Notes: a model not told the origin generated them from the sequence alone. Positions 25,071 through 34,103 are shown, counted from the stretch's first letter. The stretch: DNA of 64,000 nucleotides from Microvirga sp. TS319 (GCF_041276405.1 NZ_JBGGGT010000001.1:1875001-1939000); one strand, 5' to 3'. A program made the numbers and translations.

Positions 25071-26111
25071 ATGAAGACCGACCCGATGAAGATCCCGGAC
25101 CTTCTCGCAGAGTTCGCGAGCAAAGACATCACAGTCTGGGTGGATGGCGACCACCTGCGTTGCAATGCGCCCGCGGGCGCGCTCACGCCGGAGTTTCGCG
25201 ACCAGTTGCGGGACCGCAAAAGCGAGATCATCGCGTTCCTGAATATGGCCGCAGCGACGGTCCGGCAACAGCCCGCCATCGTGCCGCTCCAGCCCCACGG
25301 GACGCAGACACCCATCTATGCCGTGCCTGGACATGATGGAGCCGCCATGGCGTACTCGGATCTTTCGAGGCATCTGGGTGACGATCAGCCATTCTTCGCG
25401 CTCGAACCGCCGGGCCTCGACGGCCGAACCGAGCCGAAGGAGAGCATCGAGGACATCGCCGAGTACTTCGCCGACCAGATCCTTGAATTCCATCCAATGG
25501 GACCGTACGTCCTCGCCGGCTATTGCTCCGGCGCCGCGGTCGCGCTCGAGCTGGCGCAGCGTCTCGTTCAGCGCGGGGCGGAGGTTCGGTGCGTGGCATT
25601 TTTCGGCCCTCTTCATCCGAGTACATATCGGACCCTGCCTCGCCTGTTGCTCTTTTATGCGACCCGTCAGGTCAGCGCAGTCGCCATGCACCTGCGACAG
25701 CTGGCGAAACTACCGTCACTTGAAGCGCGCGCCCAGTATATCACCGACCGCCTTCGCAAGCGCCGGGAAGGCAATCAGGCACATCTGGCCGAGAGTCGCA
25801 CCGGTGAGGAGCCAGCAAAGGGCGATCCTGTGCTGGCGCGCCGGGAGCGGCTCAAAGTCGCGATCCTCGCGGCGTTTCGTCGGTATGCACCCGCCCCCTA
25901 TTCGGGCCGTCTGTGCCTGTTCCTTCCCAATAAGGCCTATCTACGATCGGGGACGGGCCCCCTCCGGTGGCTCCGCGTAGCGCCCCATGCCGAGGTCTAC
26001 TACGGACCCAAGCACTGTTACGGTCCTCACATGCTCCAGGAGCCATATGTGCCGGCCATCGCCGAGCTGTATCGTCAGTCGGTCAGGAAATCCGAAAGGG
26101 CATTTTTCTAA
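25071..26111 (+). CDS. orphan TubC-type docking domain fused to an alpha/beta-hydrolase thioesterase
   Basis: 346 residues. Residues about 8-55 (LLAEFASKDITVWVDGDHLR then DQLRDRKSEIIAFL) match the small TubC N-terminal docking fold normally found at the start of nonribosomal peptide synthetase modules. After a short linker, residues about 75-340 form a type I thioesterase. They include IYAVPGHDGAAMAYSDLSRHLG, FFALEPPGLDG, the nucleophile elbow LAGYCSGAAVALELA with Cys in the usual Ser position (GxCxG), and a late His in GPKHCYGPHM. Cys elbows are known in some of these thioesterases. No synthetase, carrier protein or Sfp-like gene is nearby, so the docking partner is unknown. It stands alone between repeat clusters. 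Confidence 0.8.
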   Translation: MKTDPMKIPDLLAEFASKDITVWVDGDHLRCNAPAGALTPEFRDQLRDRKSEIIAFLNMAAATVRQQPAIVPLQPHGTQTPIYAVPGHDGAAMAYSDLSRHLGDDQPFFALEPPGLDGRTEPKESIEDIAEYFADQILEFHPMGPYVLAGYCSGAAVALELAQRLVQRGAEVRCVAFFGPLHPSTYRTLPRLLLFYATRQVSAVAMHLRQLAKLPSLEARAQYITDRLRKRREGNQAHLAESRTGEEPAKGDPVLARRERLKVAILAAFRRYAPAPYSGRLCLFLPNKAYLRSGTGPLRWLRVAPHAEVYYGPKHCYGPHMLQEPYVPAIAELYRQSVRKSERAFF

Positions 26112-26227
26112 ATCCCTCCATCTCCCCACGAGGAGCGCATCACATGCATGAGCTCCGGGATTCCACAATCGAGAGCGTTGCGCTCCCCCTCATGAGATGT
26201 TGCGACTATCAAGCCCGGTCCTTCATT

Positions 26228-26428
26228 AGCGCATCGTTTGAGCGGACCCGGCGGGCCGCGCGAGCGCATCGTGCGAAACAGTGACCTCGGTTTTTCGCAA
26301 GAACGATGCGCTCTTCTAGAAGTGAGCATCGGACGCGGGAAGTGGGAACCAGCTTTGCGTGAAAAGATGCTCAAGACCATAGACTTACAGCGTCGGACGT
26401 GAGTTCGATTTCACGTCCGACGCTGTAG
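26228..26428. repeat. REP-like repeat cluster 6 (C variants, A, and a short CAGCGTCGGACG palindrome)
   Basis: Several units back to back, including AGCGCATCGTGCG to AACGATGCGCT, then a degenerate A unit ending AAAGATGCTC, then CAGCGTCGGACGTGAG with CACGTCCGACGCTG. The last two overlap the 3' end of the minus-strand gene at 26371. Confidence 0.8.
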
Positions 26429-26805
26429 GACCCTGATGATGAGGCGCGAACCATCCAGATGCCAACAGCGAGGACCAGGCCCACTGCGACAATGAAGCCA
26501 ATGAAGCCCACCGGAAGGCCGTCCCGCTTATCGTGAACAGGATCGGGTGCCTCATTGCCTCCGATCCAGCGTTCGACCGTCTCATGATAGCGGGCCAGCG
26601 CAATCAGGAAGGGAGTTGGCGGCGTGTCGGCGGCCTCATCATCGGTGCCGAGCGGGGCTCCGCTGGGATCGAACATGGGGTTCTTGTCACCGGTTCGACC
26701 ACTATCGATGTCGCCCTGGAGCATCGCCACGGTCGGTCGGACGGCCAGCGGGGGCGGATCCATCCGCTTGATGGTGTGGGCTGGAGGGGTGTCAGAGCGA
26801 TTCAT
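26371..26805 (-). CDS. small single-pass membrane protein of unknown function
   Basis: 144 residues from ATG 26805, chosen because AGGAGG lies 8 nt upstream on this strand; the frame continues 7 codons further. A hydrophilic Pro/Asp-rich N-half (GDKNPMFDPSGAPLGTDDE), then one membrane helix GFIGFIVAVGLVLAVGIWMV near residues 101-120 and a short tail. The last 17 or so residues (IELTSDAVSLWS at the end) are encoded by the palindromic repeat cluster, and the stop lies inside it, so the original C-terminus was probably replaced. Topology by rule would be cytoplasmic N-terminus. No family recognised. Confidence 0.65.
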   Translation of the reverse strand: MNRSDTPPAHTIKRMDPPPLAVRPTVAMLQGDIDSGRTGDKNPMFDPSGAPLGTDDEAADTPPTPFLIALARYHETVERWIGGNEAPDPVHDKRDGLPVGFIGFIVAVGLVLAVGIWMVRASSSGSYSVGREIELTSDAVSLWS

Positions 26806-27199
26806 CAAGCGCTCCTCCTGGATCATGGGCCAGTCGCGCTATAGGATACGGCATCCACTCAGCTTGTGATCGCACATGCTGTGCCCGTCTGCTCAGATGG
26901 CCATTCCTCACTGGGCTTCGCAAGACCGACGAGGGACGTCGTGGTGTGCCCTCAGAATTGGTCTTAAACACCTTCGTCCGATTGCCCTTCATGTCAACTG
27001 TGCGCAAGCCCTTTTGCGCAGCCAGGATGGAAACAGACACTCGCAAGCTGCCTTGTCCTGATGAATTTGCTACGATGCTCCCGTCGTCGCGACCGGGCCC
27101 GAATGGTTCCACGGACGCTTACCTCGCCCGTCATCGGTCCGATCACGAGACAACGGTGCCGGTCCTGCCGGCCGGCTATGTGGCAAGGGATTCTATCCC
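26806..27199. other. divergent intergenic region
   Basis: About 390 bp between the minus-strand membrane protein and the plus-strand hydrolase. No gene, repeat or clear promoter was recognised. Confidence 0.5.
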
Positions 27200-28081
27200 A
27201 TGACTTACATCACCACCAAAGACGGCACCCGGATCTTCTACAAGGACTGGGGTCCCCGAGATGCTCAGCCGATCGTGTTCCACCATGGCTGGCCCTTGAG
27301 TGCCGATGACTGGGACAACCAGATGATGTTTTTCCTGGCGGAGGGATATCGCGTGATCGCCCACGACCGCCGAGGCCATGGGCGGTCGGACCAGACTGAC
27401 GGCGGCAACGACATGGACACCTATGTCGCCGATGTCGCCGAGCTGGTCACGGCGCTCGACCTCAGGAACGCGATCCATATCGGCCACTCGACCGGTGGCG
27501 GCGAGGTCGCGCGTTACGTCGCGCGAGCGGAGCCGGGGCGCGTGGCCAAGGCCGTGTTGGTCGATGCGGTCCCTCCGGTCATGGTGAAGAAAGATTCGAA
27601 TCCGGGCGGGACGCCGATCGAGGCGTTCGACGGATTCCGTGCCGCGCTGGCCGCGAACCGCGCCCAATTTTACCTCGATGTTCCGAGCGGCCCCTTCTTC
27701 GGCTTCAATCGGCCTGGCGCGAAGGTTTCGGAGGGCCTGATCCGCAACTGGTGGCGGCAGGCCATGATGGGCAGCGTCAAGGCCGGGTATGAATGCATCA
27801 AGGCCTTCTCCGAAACCGACTTCACGGAGGATTTGAAGGCGATCGACGTGCCGGTGCTGGTGATCCACAGCGAGGACGACCAGATCGTGCCTTATGGGGA
27901 TGCCGGGCCACTGACGGTCAAGCTCCTGAAAAACGGCACACTCAAGACCTACAAGGACCTGCCGCATGGCCTGTGCCAGACCCATCCCGAGATCGTGAAT
28001 CCGGAGATCCTTGCCTTTATCCGCGGGGAAAATGCGAAGGGAGACCGGCAAGCGGCCGCTGCCGCGCCTTCCACAGTATGA
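27200..28081 (+). CDS. alpha/beta hydrolase, non-haem chloroperoxidase/esterase type
   Basis: 293 residues. Family pattern: [33 protein letters not shown] (oxyanion loop), [13 protein letters not shown], nucleophile elbow [17 protein letters not shown] (Ser near residue 96), the acid in [13 protein letters not shown] and the His in [12 protein letters not shown]. This matches the cofactor-free haloperoxidase group, which in vivo are mostly esterases or perhydrolases. The C-tail (about 20 residues, Ala-rich) is longer than usual. It is a single gene; a stress or xenobiotic role is possible but unsupported. Confidence 0.9.
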   Translation: MTYITTKDGTRIFYKDWGPRDAQPIVFHHGWPLSADDWDNQMMFFLAEGYRVIAHDRRGHGRSDQTDGGNDMDTYVADVAELVTALDLRNAIHIGHSTGGGEVARYVARAEPGRVAKAVLVDAVPPVMVKKDSNPGGTPIEAFDGFRAALAANRAQFYLDVPSGPFFGFNRPGAKVSEGLIRNWWRQAMMGSVKAGYECIKAFSETDFTEDLKAIDVPVLVIHSEDDQIVPYGDAGPLTVKLLKNGTLKTYKDLPHGLCQTHPEIVNPEILAFIRGENAKGDRQAAAAAPSTV

Positions 28082-28361
28082 AATAAGACGGAGGATCCGG
28101 CCATCCGGCCGGGTCCGAAGTATCCTCATGCTGGCCATGTGGACCACCGTTGTTCCGTCATCACCCGCCTCCGGATCGCCCCTCGGGACAGCCGGGTCGA
28201 CCAGATTTCCGCGCTTACAACTGAGAAGCCGATCGGTCTTGGCATCGCCACTCGCCGTTCAATTGGAACTGCAGGCGAAGTGATATGCCGCGAAGCATCG
28301 GAAAACTGCTCGACTTTGCCGAATTGCGAGTTCCCTCCAATACTCGAGAGTGCTCAACCCA

Positions 28362-28587
28362 TCATTCAACCACAAGGCGGCTCCTCCTCAAGACCGTGAG
28401 GAAGGCGAGCGGTAAAAGGGTCGTCAGCTTTATGGGGACAAAAGCCACCGCCATGCCGAGGCTCATCGAGTCCTGCTTGATGTCGGTTCGGGCCAGCATC
28501 AGGAACGTGTCCGCAACCAGTTTCTGACCTTCATCCGAAAGCATGTCGTCGATGAACTTCTTCGCGTCTTCCGGGCGCTTGGACCAC
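28362..28587 (-). pseudogene. C-terminal fragment of an ABC solute-binding protein (iron/putrescine class)
   Basis: On the minus strand the frame reads SKRPEDAKKFIDDMLSDEGQ, then KLVADTFLMLARTDIKQD. This is the characteristic C-terminal helix region of Fe3+/spermidine-type binding proteins. It begins abruptly at repeat cluster 7 and has no start, so only the end of the gene remains. Together with the ATPase fragment on the far side of the repeat it is the relic of a deleted transporter operon. Confidence 0.65.
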
Positions 28588-28659
28588 TAGCGCATCGTGC
28601 GGAAAAGTGGACCCGCTTTTTCGCAAGAACGATGCGCTGTTCTCTAGTGGGAGCATCGG
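28587..28659. repeat. REP-like repeat cluster 7 (C + partial B)
   Basis: CTAGCGCATCGTGCGG to AACGATGCGCT and then GGGAGCATCGG. It lies exactly between two fragments of an ABC transporter operon. Confidence 0.85.
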
Positions 28660-28960
28660 CGCGCACGGTCCGGCTCTCCCTTTCCACCCTTCCGACACCT
28701 CGCATCTCAAGGGGGAATGCGACGGTGCCGCCAACCGTCAGGTGTGGCCATAGCGCATAATCCTGGAACACCCGATATCCTGGGATCCGTACCTGCCCTA
28801 TGCCGATCCTGTGGATCCAAGTCGCTCCAAATTCAGGTCTCCGGCAGTTGTCCCAAGATGTCCATTCGCTGTCTCGATCTGTCAAGCGAAGGCCTGCGTA
28901 CAATCTTATCCTGGGAGCCGACGGGCTGGGGTACCAACCCTGAGCCAGGCGCCGATCGCG
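28655..28960 (-). pseudogene. N-terminal fragment of an ABC ATPase (PotA/AfuC class)
   Basis: The minus strand encodes RVFQDYALWPHLTVGGTVAF and LEMRGVGRVERE, the Q-loop region and following helix of iron/spermidine-type ATPases. Further upstream PSAPRIRLYAGLRL resembles a ruined P-loop and following helix (normally GPSGSGKTTLLRLIAGL). Walker A is destroyed and everything after the Q-loop region is missing. Clearly non-functional. Confidence 0.6.
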
Positions 28961-29017
28961 GTTACTGTATCGATTGGCGCAGTAAAGGACTCCATGCGAG
29001 TGGGAGGAGCCTGTCAC

Positions 29018-29407
29018 ATGATCGCATTACCTCTATCAAAGTCCGCGATAGCTACGCCGTTGGCGCTCCCTCTGTTCCTCCTGTTGACGGCCGTGGCGGC
29101 GTTTGCGCCGACCTTGGCCCACGCCGGGCCCTGCTCGGCCACGATCGATCAGCTTCAGGCTGTCGTCGATTCGCGGATCGACACCACCGCGGGCACTGGC
29201 GGGATGGCCCGCGAAAGCGCGGAGGTGACGGACCATCGTCAGCCGACTCCGGAGTCCATCGCCCGGGCCGAGAAGGAGCTTGGCGAAGGTACGGGATATG
29301 GACAAGCTCTTACGTTGCTCGGCCAAGCGCGCCAAGCCGACCAGGCAGGGGACGAGGCGACCTGCGGAAAGTTGGTCGACGCTGCGCGCGGTGCACTGAC
29401 TCGGTAG
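29018..29407 (+). CDS. small secreted/periplasmic protein of unknown function
   Basis: 129 residues from ATG 29018 with GGGAGGAG 8 nt upstream. A clear Sec signal (LALPLFLLLTAVAAFAPTLAHA) precedes a mature domain beginning GPCSATIDQLQAVVD. The mature part is about 94 residues, helical and Ala-rich, with two Cys (PCSAT and EATCGKL) that could form a disulfide. The ARAEKELGEGTGYGQALTLL / LGQARQADQAGD pattern resembles small helical-hairpin exported proteins. No name can be given. A repeat cluster follows immediately. Confidence 0.7.
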   Translation: MIALPLSKSAIATPLALPLFLLLTAVAAFAPTLAHAGPCSATIDQLQAVVDSRIDTTAGTGGMARESAEVTDHRQPTPESIARAEKELGEGTGYGQALTLLGQARQADQAGDEATCGKLVDAARGALTR

Positions 29408-29423
29408 TGCAAGGTACGGGCCT

Positions 29424-29560
29424 ATAGCATCGGACGTGAAAAGTTGATTCCACTTTTGGGATTCCATCCGATGCTCACTCAATGGAGCAGCACATCGTTT
29501 GAGCGGACCCGAAGGACCATGTTCGTGAAAACCATGTCCACCTTTTCGCACGATGCGCCA
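29424..29560. repeat. REP-like repeat cluster 8 (B variant + long C)
   Basis: TAGCATCGGACGTG to ATCCGATGCTC, then a longer C variant with the insertion TTTGAGCGGACCCGAAGG, ending CGCACGATGCGCC. Confidence 0.8.
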
Positions 29561-29657
29561 GGGTAGGTCGAACACCGGCATCATCAAGGCCATGAACCGG
29601 AAGGCCGTTCGTCCTGCTGACTCGACCGGAGCTTGCTCCGGGGCAAAGAGAGAAGCG

Positions 29658-30878
29658 ATGACGGTTGCACGTCCCACCATATTCTGGATTTCGGTCGTCA
29701 CCATCGCGCTTCTGATGCTGGTGCTGCTGCGCCCGATCCTGCTGCCATTCGCAGTCGGTATGACGCTTGCCTATCTTTTGGCCCCGGTTGTCGACAGATT
29801 GGAGCAGGTCGGAATCAATCGCTCGATCGCAGCCCTGATGCTCGTGCTGCTTCTGGTCGTCGGTCTCGTCGGTCTGGTTCTGGTGATGCTCCCGGCCCTC
29901 ATCGGGGAAGTGCGATTCTTCATCGACGAATTCCCCCGCTATGTCACACGGGTCCAGGCTCTCATGGCCGATACGAGCCAGCCCTGGCTCCATGCTCTCT
30001 TGGGTCAGCAACTCCGGATCGAGGACTCGGCCACCCACGCAATGGCGGCGACAGGCAGCGCCTGGCTCGACGACCTCCTCAACTCGGCATGGTCGGGTGG
30101 GAAGGCTCTGTTCTCGCTCCTGTCACTGCTCGTGGTGGTTCCGATCGTCAGCATCTATCTTCTGATCGACTGGGCGCGAATGACGGCGATGATTGACGGC
30201 TGGATATCTGCCAAGCACCGCGAGGAGGTTCGAGCCCTCGGGCAGGAAATCCATGAGACGGTAGCGGGTTTCATGCGCGGGCAGATCGTTATCTGTCTTA
30301 TCCTGGCCCTGTTCTACGCTGCCGCCCTGCGGCTGACGGGCCTCAACCATGCCGTTCTGATCGGAATTACCGCCGGCCTGATCAGTTTCGTTCCTTTCCT
30401 CGGACTCGGCGTTGGCTTCGCCGTCGCGACCTGTGTCGCCATCGCCCAGTTCTGGCCGGACTGGACGCCGCTCGCCGCCATAGCCGGCACTTTCCTGATC
30501 GGGGAAATCCTTGCCGATTACGTATTGTCGCCACGCATCATCGGGAGTCGGGTCAAGCTTAACCCGGTCTGGCTCATATTTGCGCTGTTCGCCTTCGGGT
30601 ACCTGTTCGGCTTCGTCGGACTGCTGGTTGCGATCCCGCTCGCTGCGTCGCTGGGCGTGATTCTGCGGTTTGCCATGCAGAGATCGCTCGCAAGTCCCGA
30701 TCCAGACGCCATGCCGGCATCGTCCGCATCCGCCGCGCCTGCTTCGGGATCGCTATCCCTCGGAACGGGCGAGATCAGGCAATCCGCCGATGCGACCCAC
30801 ATCGTAGGGCGACGTGGCGCAATGGTCATTCGCCCGAATAAAAGGCTTGGAGCCGCCCGAGACACGACTATCACTTAG
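29658..30878 (+). CDS. AI-2E/PerM family membrane transporter
   Basis: 406 residues from ATG 29658 (MTVARPTIFW), a normal length; frames back to 29553 run into the repeat. About eight membrane segments: paired N-terminal helices (VVTIALLMLVLLRPILLPFA), a central soluble stretch (EVRFFIDEFPRYVTRVQAL), and the C-terminal block with VLIGITAGLISFVPFLGLG and SPRIIGSRVKLNPVWLIFALF. These are the family hallmarks. Members include TqsA-like autoinducer exporters and Na+/H+ antiporters; which applies is unknown. The C-tail is Ala/Ser-rich. The stop codon TAG is the first part of the adjoining repeat (TAGAGCATCG). Confidence 0.9.
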   Translation: MTVARPTIFWISVVTIALLMLVLLRPILLPFAVGMTLAYLLAPVVDRLEQVGINRSIAALMLVLLLVVGLVGLVLVMLPALIGEVRFFIDEFPRYVTRVQALMADTSQPWLHALLGQQLRIEDSATHAMAATGSAWLDDLLNSAWSGGKALFSLLSLLVVVPIVSIYLLIDWARMTAMIDGWISAKHREEVRALGQEIHETVAGFMRGQIVICLILALFYAAALRLTGLNHAVLIGITAGLISFVPFLGLGVGFAVATCVAIAQFWPDWTPLAAIAGTFLIGEILADYVLSPRIIGSRVKLNPVWLIFALFAFGYLFGFVGLLVAIPLAASLGVILRFAMQRSLASPDPDAMPASSASAAPASGSLSLGTGEIRQSADATHIVGRRGAMVIRPNKRLGAARDTTIT

Positions 30879-30950
30879 AGCATCGTGCAAAAGGCGGCCC
30901 CGGATTTTCGCAGGAACGATGCGCTCTTTCCAAGGAGGGAGCATCGGACC
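30876..30950. repeat. REP-like repeat cluster 9 (C + partial B)
   Basis: TAGAGCATCGTGCA to AACGATGCGCT and GGAGCATCGGACC. It abuts and supplies the stop of the upstream membrane-protein gene. Confidence 0.8.
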
Positions 30951-30953
30951 CTG

Positions 30954-31454
30954 TCATTCAGGCAGGGGAACCGCTAGTCCAACCTTGACCCGGTCCATGG
31001 CGACGAAGGTGCGGAACCTCTTTACATTGTTGTTGCCGAAGAACAGACGCCGCGTGAGCGCCTCGTAGGCCGTCATCGTCGGCACCACGACCATCAGCAC
31101 GAAATCGGCCTCGCCGGTGACATAGTAGCACTGTTGGACCTCTGGAACCGCCGCGAACTCCCGCTTGGCGGCATCGATCAATTCCGCCGTCTCGCTGATG
31201 ACCTCGACCTCGACGAAGATGGTAATCGGCTGCCCGACCTGGACCGGATCGATGATGGCGACATTGGCCTGGATGACCCCGGCCTCCTCCATCCGCCGGA
31301 TGCGGCGCTGCACGGCCGGTGCCGACAAATTGACGGCCTCGCCGATCACCCGTTGCGGGGTCGAGTTGTCCCGCTGAAGGATGTTCAGAATTGCGAGATC
31401 AAAGCTGTCCAGGGTGATCGAGGATGAAGACTTGGACGCCACGGGCACACTCAC
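30954..31454 (-). CDS. Lrp/AsnC-family transcriptional regulator
   Basis: About 166 residues if the GTG at 31454 is used; GTGs at 31448 and 31442 are alternatives and no good ribosome site is visible. N-terminal HTH: LDSFDLAILNILQRDNSTPQ then AVNLSAPAVQRRIRRMEEAG. C-terminal RAM/effector domain: ITIFVEVEVISETAELIDA, YYVTGEADFVLMVVVP and FRTFVAMDRVKVGLAVPLP. Lrp-type proteins sense amino acids. Divergent placement next to the diaminopropionate ammonia-lyase operon suggests it controls that operon in response to an amino acid substrate. Confidence 0.9.
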   Translation of the reverse strand: MSVPVASKSSSSITLDSFDLAILNILQRDNSTPQRVIGEAVNLSAPAVQRRIRRMEEAGVIQANVAIIDPVQVGQPITIFVEVEVISETAELIDAAKREFAAVPEVQQCYYVTGEADFVLMVVVPTMTAYEALTRRLFFGNNNVKRFRTFVAMDRVKVGLAVPLPE

Positions 31455-31536
31455 GCGAAAAAATCTTGCATTCAGTCGGCCTAAATAGAGCGCCTTTCTC
31501 GTATGAAGCGCAATATCTTCTCGCCATGAAAGGCCC

Positions 31537-31639
31537 AGCATCGGATGTGACATCGAACCCACATCCGATGCAATCAGTCTCTGTTGTTGAGCATCGTTTC
31601 ACGCAAAGCCGGTCCCCGCTTTTGCGTTCGATGCTCTAG
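31537..31639. repeat. REP-like repeat cluster 10 (short palindrome + A)
   Basis: CAGCATCGGATGTG with CACATCCGATGCA, then A unit GAGCATCGTTTCACGC to GCGTTCGATGCTCTAG, ending 11 bp before the next start codon. Confidence 0.85.
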
Positions 31640-31650
31640 GAAGGACGGCG

Positions 31651-32871
31651 ATGTTCCTGCTCAACCAGCACCCCGACTACGGCAAGCCCCTCGATCCCGC
31701 CGATGCCGAAACGTTGGGCGCGAAGGCTGCCGACGAGGTCGAGCGATATCTTACCTATCGCGATAACCACACCGCGACGCCCCTGCACACTCTTCCGGCC
31801 CTTGCCGCCGAACTCGGCGTCGGCGCGATCCATCTCAAAGACGAGAGCTTCCGATTGGGCCTCGGCAGCTTCAAGGCCCTGGGCGGCTCCTACGCGGTCA
31901 TCCGGCTCGTCCTGGAGGAAGCCAGGCACCAGTTCGGACGCCCGGTCGACATCGCCGAGCTGCACACGCCCGAGATTCGGGCCGTCGCCGCCGGGATGAC
32001 GGTCGCCTGTGCCACCGACGGTAATCATGGACGCTCGGTGGCTCAGGGCGCACAACTTGTCGGTGCCAGGGCCGTCATCTTCGTTCACTCGGGCGTGAGC
32101 AACGAGCGTGTTGCGGCTATCGCCCGCTTCGGCGCGCAGATGGTCCGGGTCGAGGGCACCTATGACGGCTCTGTCGCCGAGGCTGCACGGGTCGCGGCCG
32201 AGAACGGCTGGACAGTCGTCTCCGATACCTCCTGGTCGGGCTATGAGCGCATTCCAGGGCTGGTGATGCAGGGCTACACCGCCATGGTCCGCGAGGCCCT
32301 GCGCCAGCTTCCCGAACCACCGACCCATGTGTTCGTGCAGGCAGGGGTTGGCGGCGTCGCAGCTGCCGTGGCGGGTCATTTTGCTCTCGCGCTCGGCGAA
32401 CGACGGCCCACCTTCGTCGTCGTCGAGCCGGCACGGGCGGCCTGCCTCTTCGAGACCGCGCGTGCGGGACATCCGGTCAAGATCGAGCATGGCGAGCCGA
32501 CGGTCATGGCGATGCTCGAGTGCTACGAGCCGTCCCTGGTCGCCTGGCGGGTGCTGTCCCGCGTTGCCGATGCCTTCATGACCGTCGATGAGGGAGATGC
32601 GGTCGCGGTGATGAACCGCCTGGCCCGGCCCGCCGGGAACGACCCGGCCGTCGTGGCGGGCGAGAGTGGCGGGGTGGGCCTTGCGGGCCTGATCCGCTCG
32701 GTGGCGAATCCTGAGATCAGGGCAGCGCTCCATCTCGATGAAGCGTCGCGCGTGTTCGTCATCAACACCGAAGGGGCCACGGATCCGGACCGCTACGCGG
32801 AGCTGGTCGGCATCCCGCCCGGCGCCGTCCTGACCAATTCCGCGCTTCGGACCGAAGGGGTGCACGCATGA
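31651..32871 (+). CDS. dpaL: diaminopropionate ammonia-lyase
   Basis: 406 residues, start after TAGGAAGGACGGCG. A PLP fold-type II enzyme that splits 2,3-diaminopropionate into pyruvate and two ammonia. Visible: HLKDESFRLGLGSFKALGGSYA with the PLP Lys in SFKALGG (near residue 73), ATDGNHGRSVA (substrate/cofactor loop), VFVQAGVGGVAAAVAGHF (glycine loop for PLP phosphate), and the C-terminal GESGGVGLAGL. Length and motifs fit DpaL/YgeX of E. coli. It is the first gene of a three-gene operon, overlapping the next by four bases. The combined genes suggest breakdown of an N-acylated or carbamoylated diamino acid. Confidence 0.93.
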   Translation: MFLLNQHPDYGKPLDPADAETLGAKAADEVERYLTYRDNHTATPLHTLPALAAELGVGAIHLKDESFRLGLGSFKALGGSYAVIRLVLEEARHQFGRPVDIAELHTPEIRAVAAGMTVACATDGNHGRSVAQGAQLVGARAVIFVHSGVSNERVAAIARFGAQMVRVEGTYDGSVAEAARVAAENGWTVVSDTSWSGYERIPGLVMQGYTAMVREALRQLPEPPTHVFVQAGVGGVAAAVAGHFALALGERRPTFVVVEPARAACLFETARAGHPVKIEHGEPTVMAMLECYEPSLVAWRVLSRVADAFMTVDEGDAVAVMNRLARPAGNDPAVVAGESGGVGLAGLIRSVANPEIRAALHLDEASRVFVINTEGATDPDRYAELVGIPPGAVLTNSALRTEGVHA

Positions 32872-34103
32872 CCGCGCTCTCGATCGATGCGGAGCGCCTG
32901 CTTGGTCGTCTTCATGACCTTGGGCAGATTGGCCGCGATGGAGACGGCAGGCTGGTCCGGCTCGCCGCGTCCGACAGTGACAAGGCCGGACGCGATATCC
33001 TCGTCTCCTGGATGCATCAGACTGACCTTGATGTCGTCGTCGATCGCATCGGTAATATCTTCGGGATCTGGAAGAACGACACGAATGCGGACGAGGCCCC
33101 CGTCGTGATCGGTTCCCACATCGACACCGTGATCAATGCCGGTATCTATGACGGCTGCTACGGTGTGCTCTCGGGCCTGGAGGTGATCGAGACCCTGAAG
33201 GCGACCGGGTTCACCGCAGCCCGACCGATCGCAGTCGCCGCCTTCACCAACGAGGAGGGTGTGCGCTACGCGCCCGACATGATGGGTTCCCTCGTCTATG
33301 CCGGCGGCCTCTCGGTCGAGGAGGCACTGGCAACGGTCGGCACCGATGGCGCCACTCTCGGCGCGGAGCTGCAGCGGATCGGTTATGCCGGCTCTGTGGA
33401 ACCGGGCTTCCTCAAGCCTCACGCCTATGTCGAACTGCACATCGAGCAGGGACCTGTGCTGGAAAGAGAACGTGTGCCGATAGGCGCCGTCGAGAACCTC
33501 CAGGGCATTTCCTGGCAGCGTGTCACCATTGAGGGCGACGCCAACCATGCCGGCACCACCCCCATGGCGATGCGCCGGGACGCCGGGTACGCCGCGGCGC
33601 GCGTGGTCACCTTCCTGCGCGACCGGGCCCGTAATGCGAATACGCCTACCGTCGCGACGGTAGGCTGCATGGCCTTCGAGCCAAACGCAATCAACGTGAT
33701 CCCCTCTCGCGCCACCTTCACGGTCGATCTGCGGGATCCCGACGAGCAGCGCCTCCAGGCGGAGGAAGCCGCCCTTGCCGCGTACCTGAGGGAACTGGCG
33801 GCTGCCGAGGACGTCAGGATCTCGGTCGAGCGACTGGCACGGTTCGAGCCGGTGACGTTCGACAAAAGGATCCTGGAACTGGTGGAGGATACCGCTCGGA
33901 AGCGCGAGCTGCCCTCGAAGCGGATGACATCGGGAGCGGGCCACGATGCCCAAATGATCGCCCGGATCGCGCCATCCGCGATGATCTTCGTACCCAGCAT
34001 CGGGGGTATCAGCCACAATCCACGCGAGCACACGCCCCAAGACGACCTTGTCGCGGGGGCCAACATCCTGCTCGACGTCGTCACCCGCCTCGCGGTCCGG
34101 TAA
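32868..34103 (+). CDS. Zn-dependent N-carbamoyl-L-amino-acid/allantoate hydrolase (M20 family)
   Basis: 411 residues, ATG overlapping the preceding TGA. M20/AAH family metal motifs: VIGSHIDTVINAGIYDGCYGV (His and bridging Asp, near 80-100), AFTNEEGVRY (Glu pair), YVELHIEQGPVLE (His), and the terminal SGAGHDAQMIARIAPSAMIF plus GGISHNPREHT. Dimerisation/lid domain in the middle (GDANHAGTTPM). Such enzymes release ammonia and CO2 from ureido acids, or act as beta-ureidopropionases. In this operon it would free an amino acid for the lyase upstream. Exact substrate unresolved. Confidence 0.92.
   Translation: MTALSIDAERLLGRLHDLGQIGRDGDGRLVRLAASDSDKAGRDILVSWMHQTDLDVVVDRIGNIFGIWKNDTNADEAPVVIGSHIDTVINAGIYDGCYGVLSGLEVIETLKATGFTAARPIAVAAFTNEEGVRYAPDMMGSLVYAGGLSVEEALATVGTDGATLGAELQRIGYAGSVEPGFLKPHAYVELHIEQGPVLERERVPIGAVENLQGISWQRVTIEGDANHAGTTPMAMRRDAGYAAARVVTFLRDRARNANTPTVATVGCMAFEPNAINVIPSRATFTVDLRDPDEQRLQAEEAALAAYLRELAAAEDVRISVERLARFEPVTFDKRILELVEDTARKRELPSKRMTSGAGHDAQMIARIAPSAMIFVPSIGGISHNPREHTPQDDLVAGANILLDVVTRLAVR

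Noticed and set aside
29475..30038. 187-residue minus-strand His/Gln-rich ORF opposite the AI-2E family gene
   Set aside because: Antisense reading of hydrophobic transmembrane codons, which regularly yields His/Gln/Asp-rich false ORFs.
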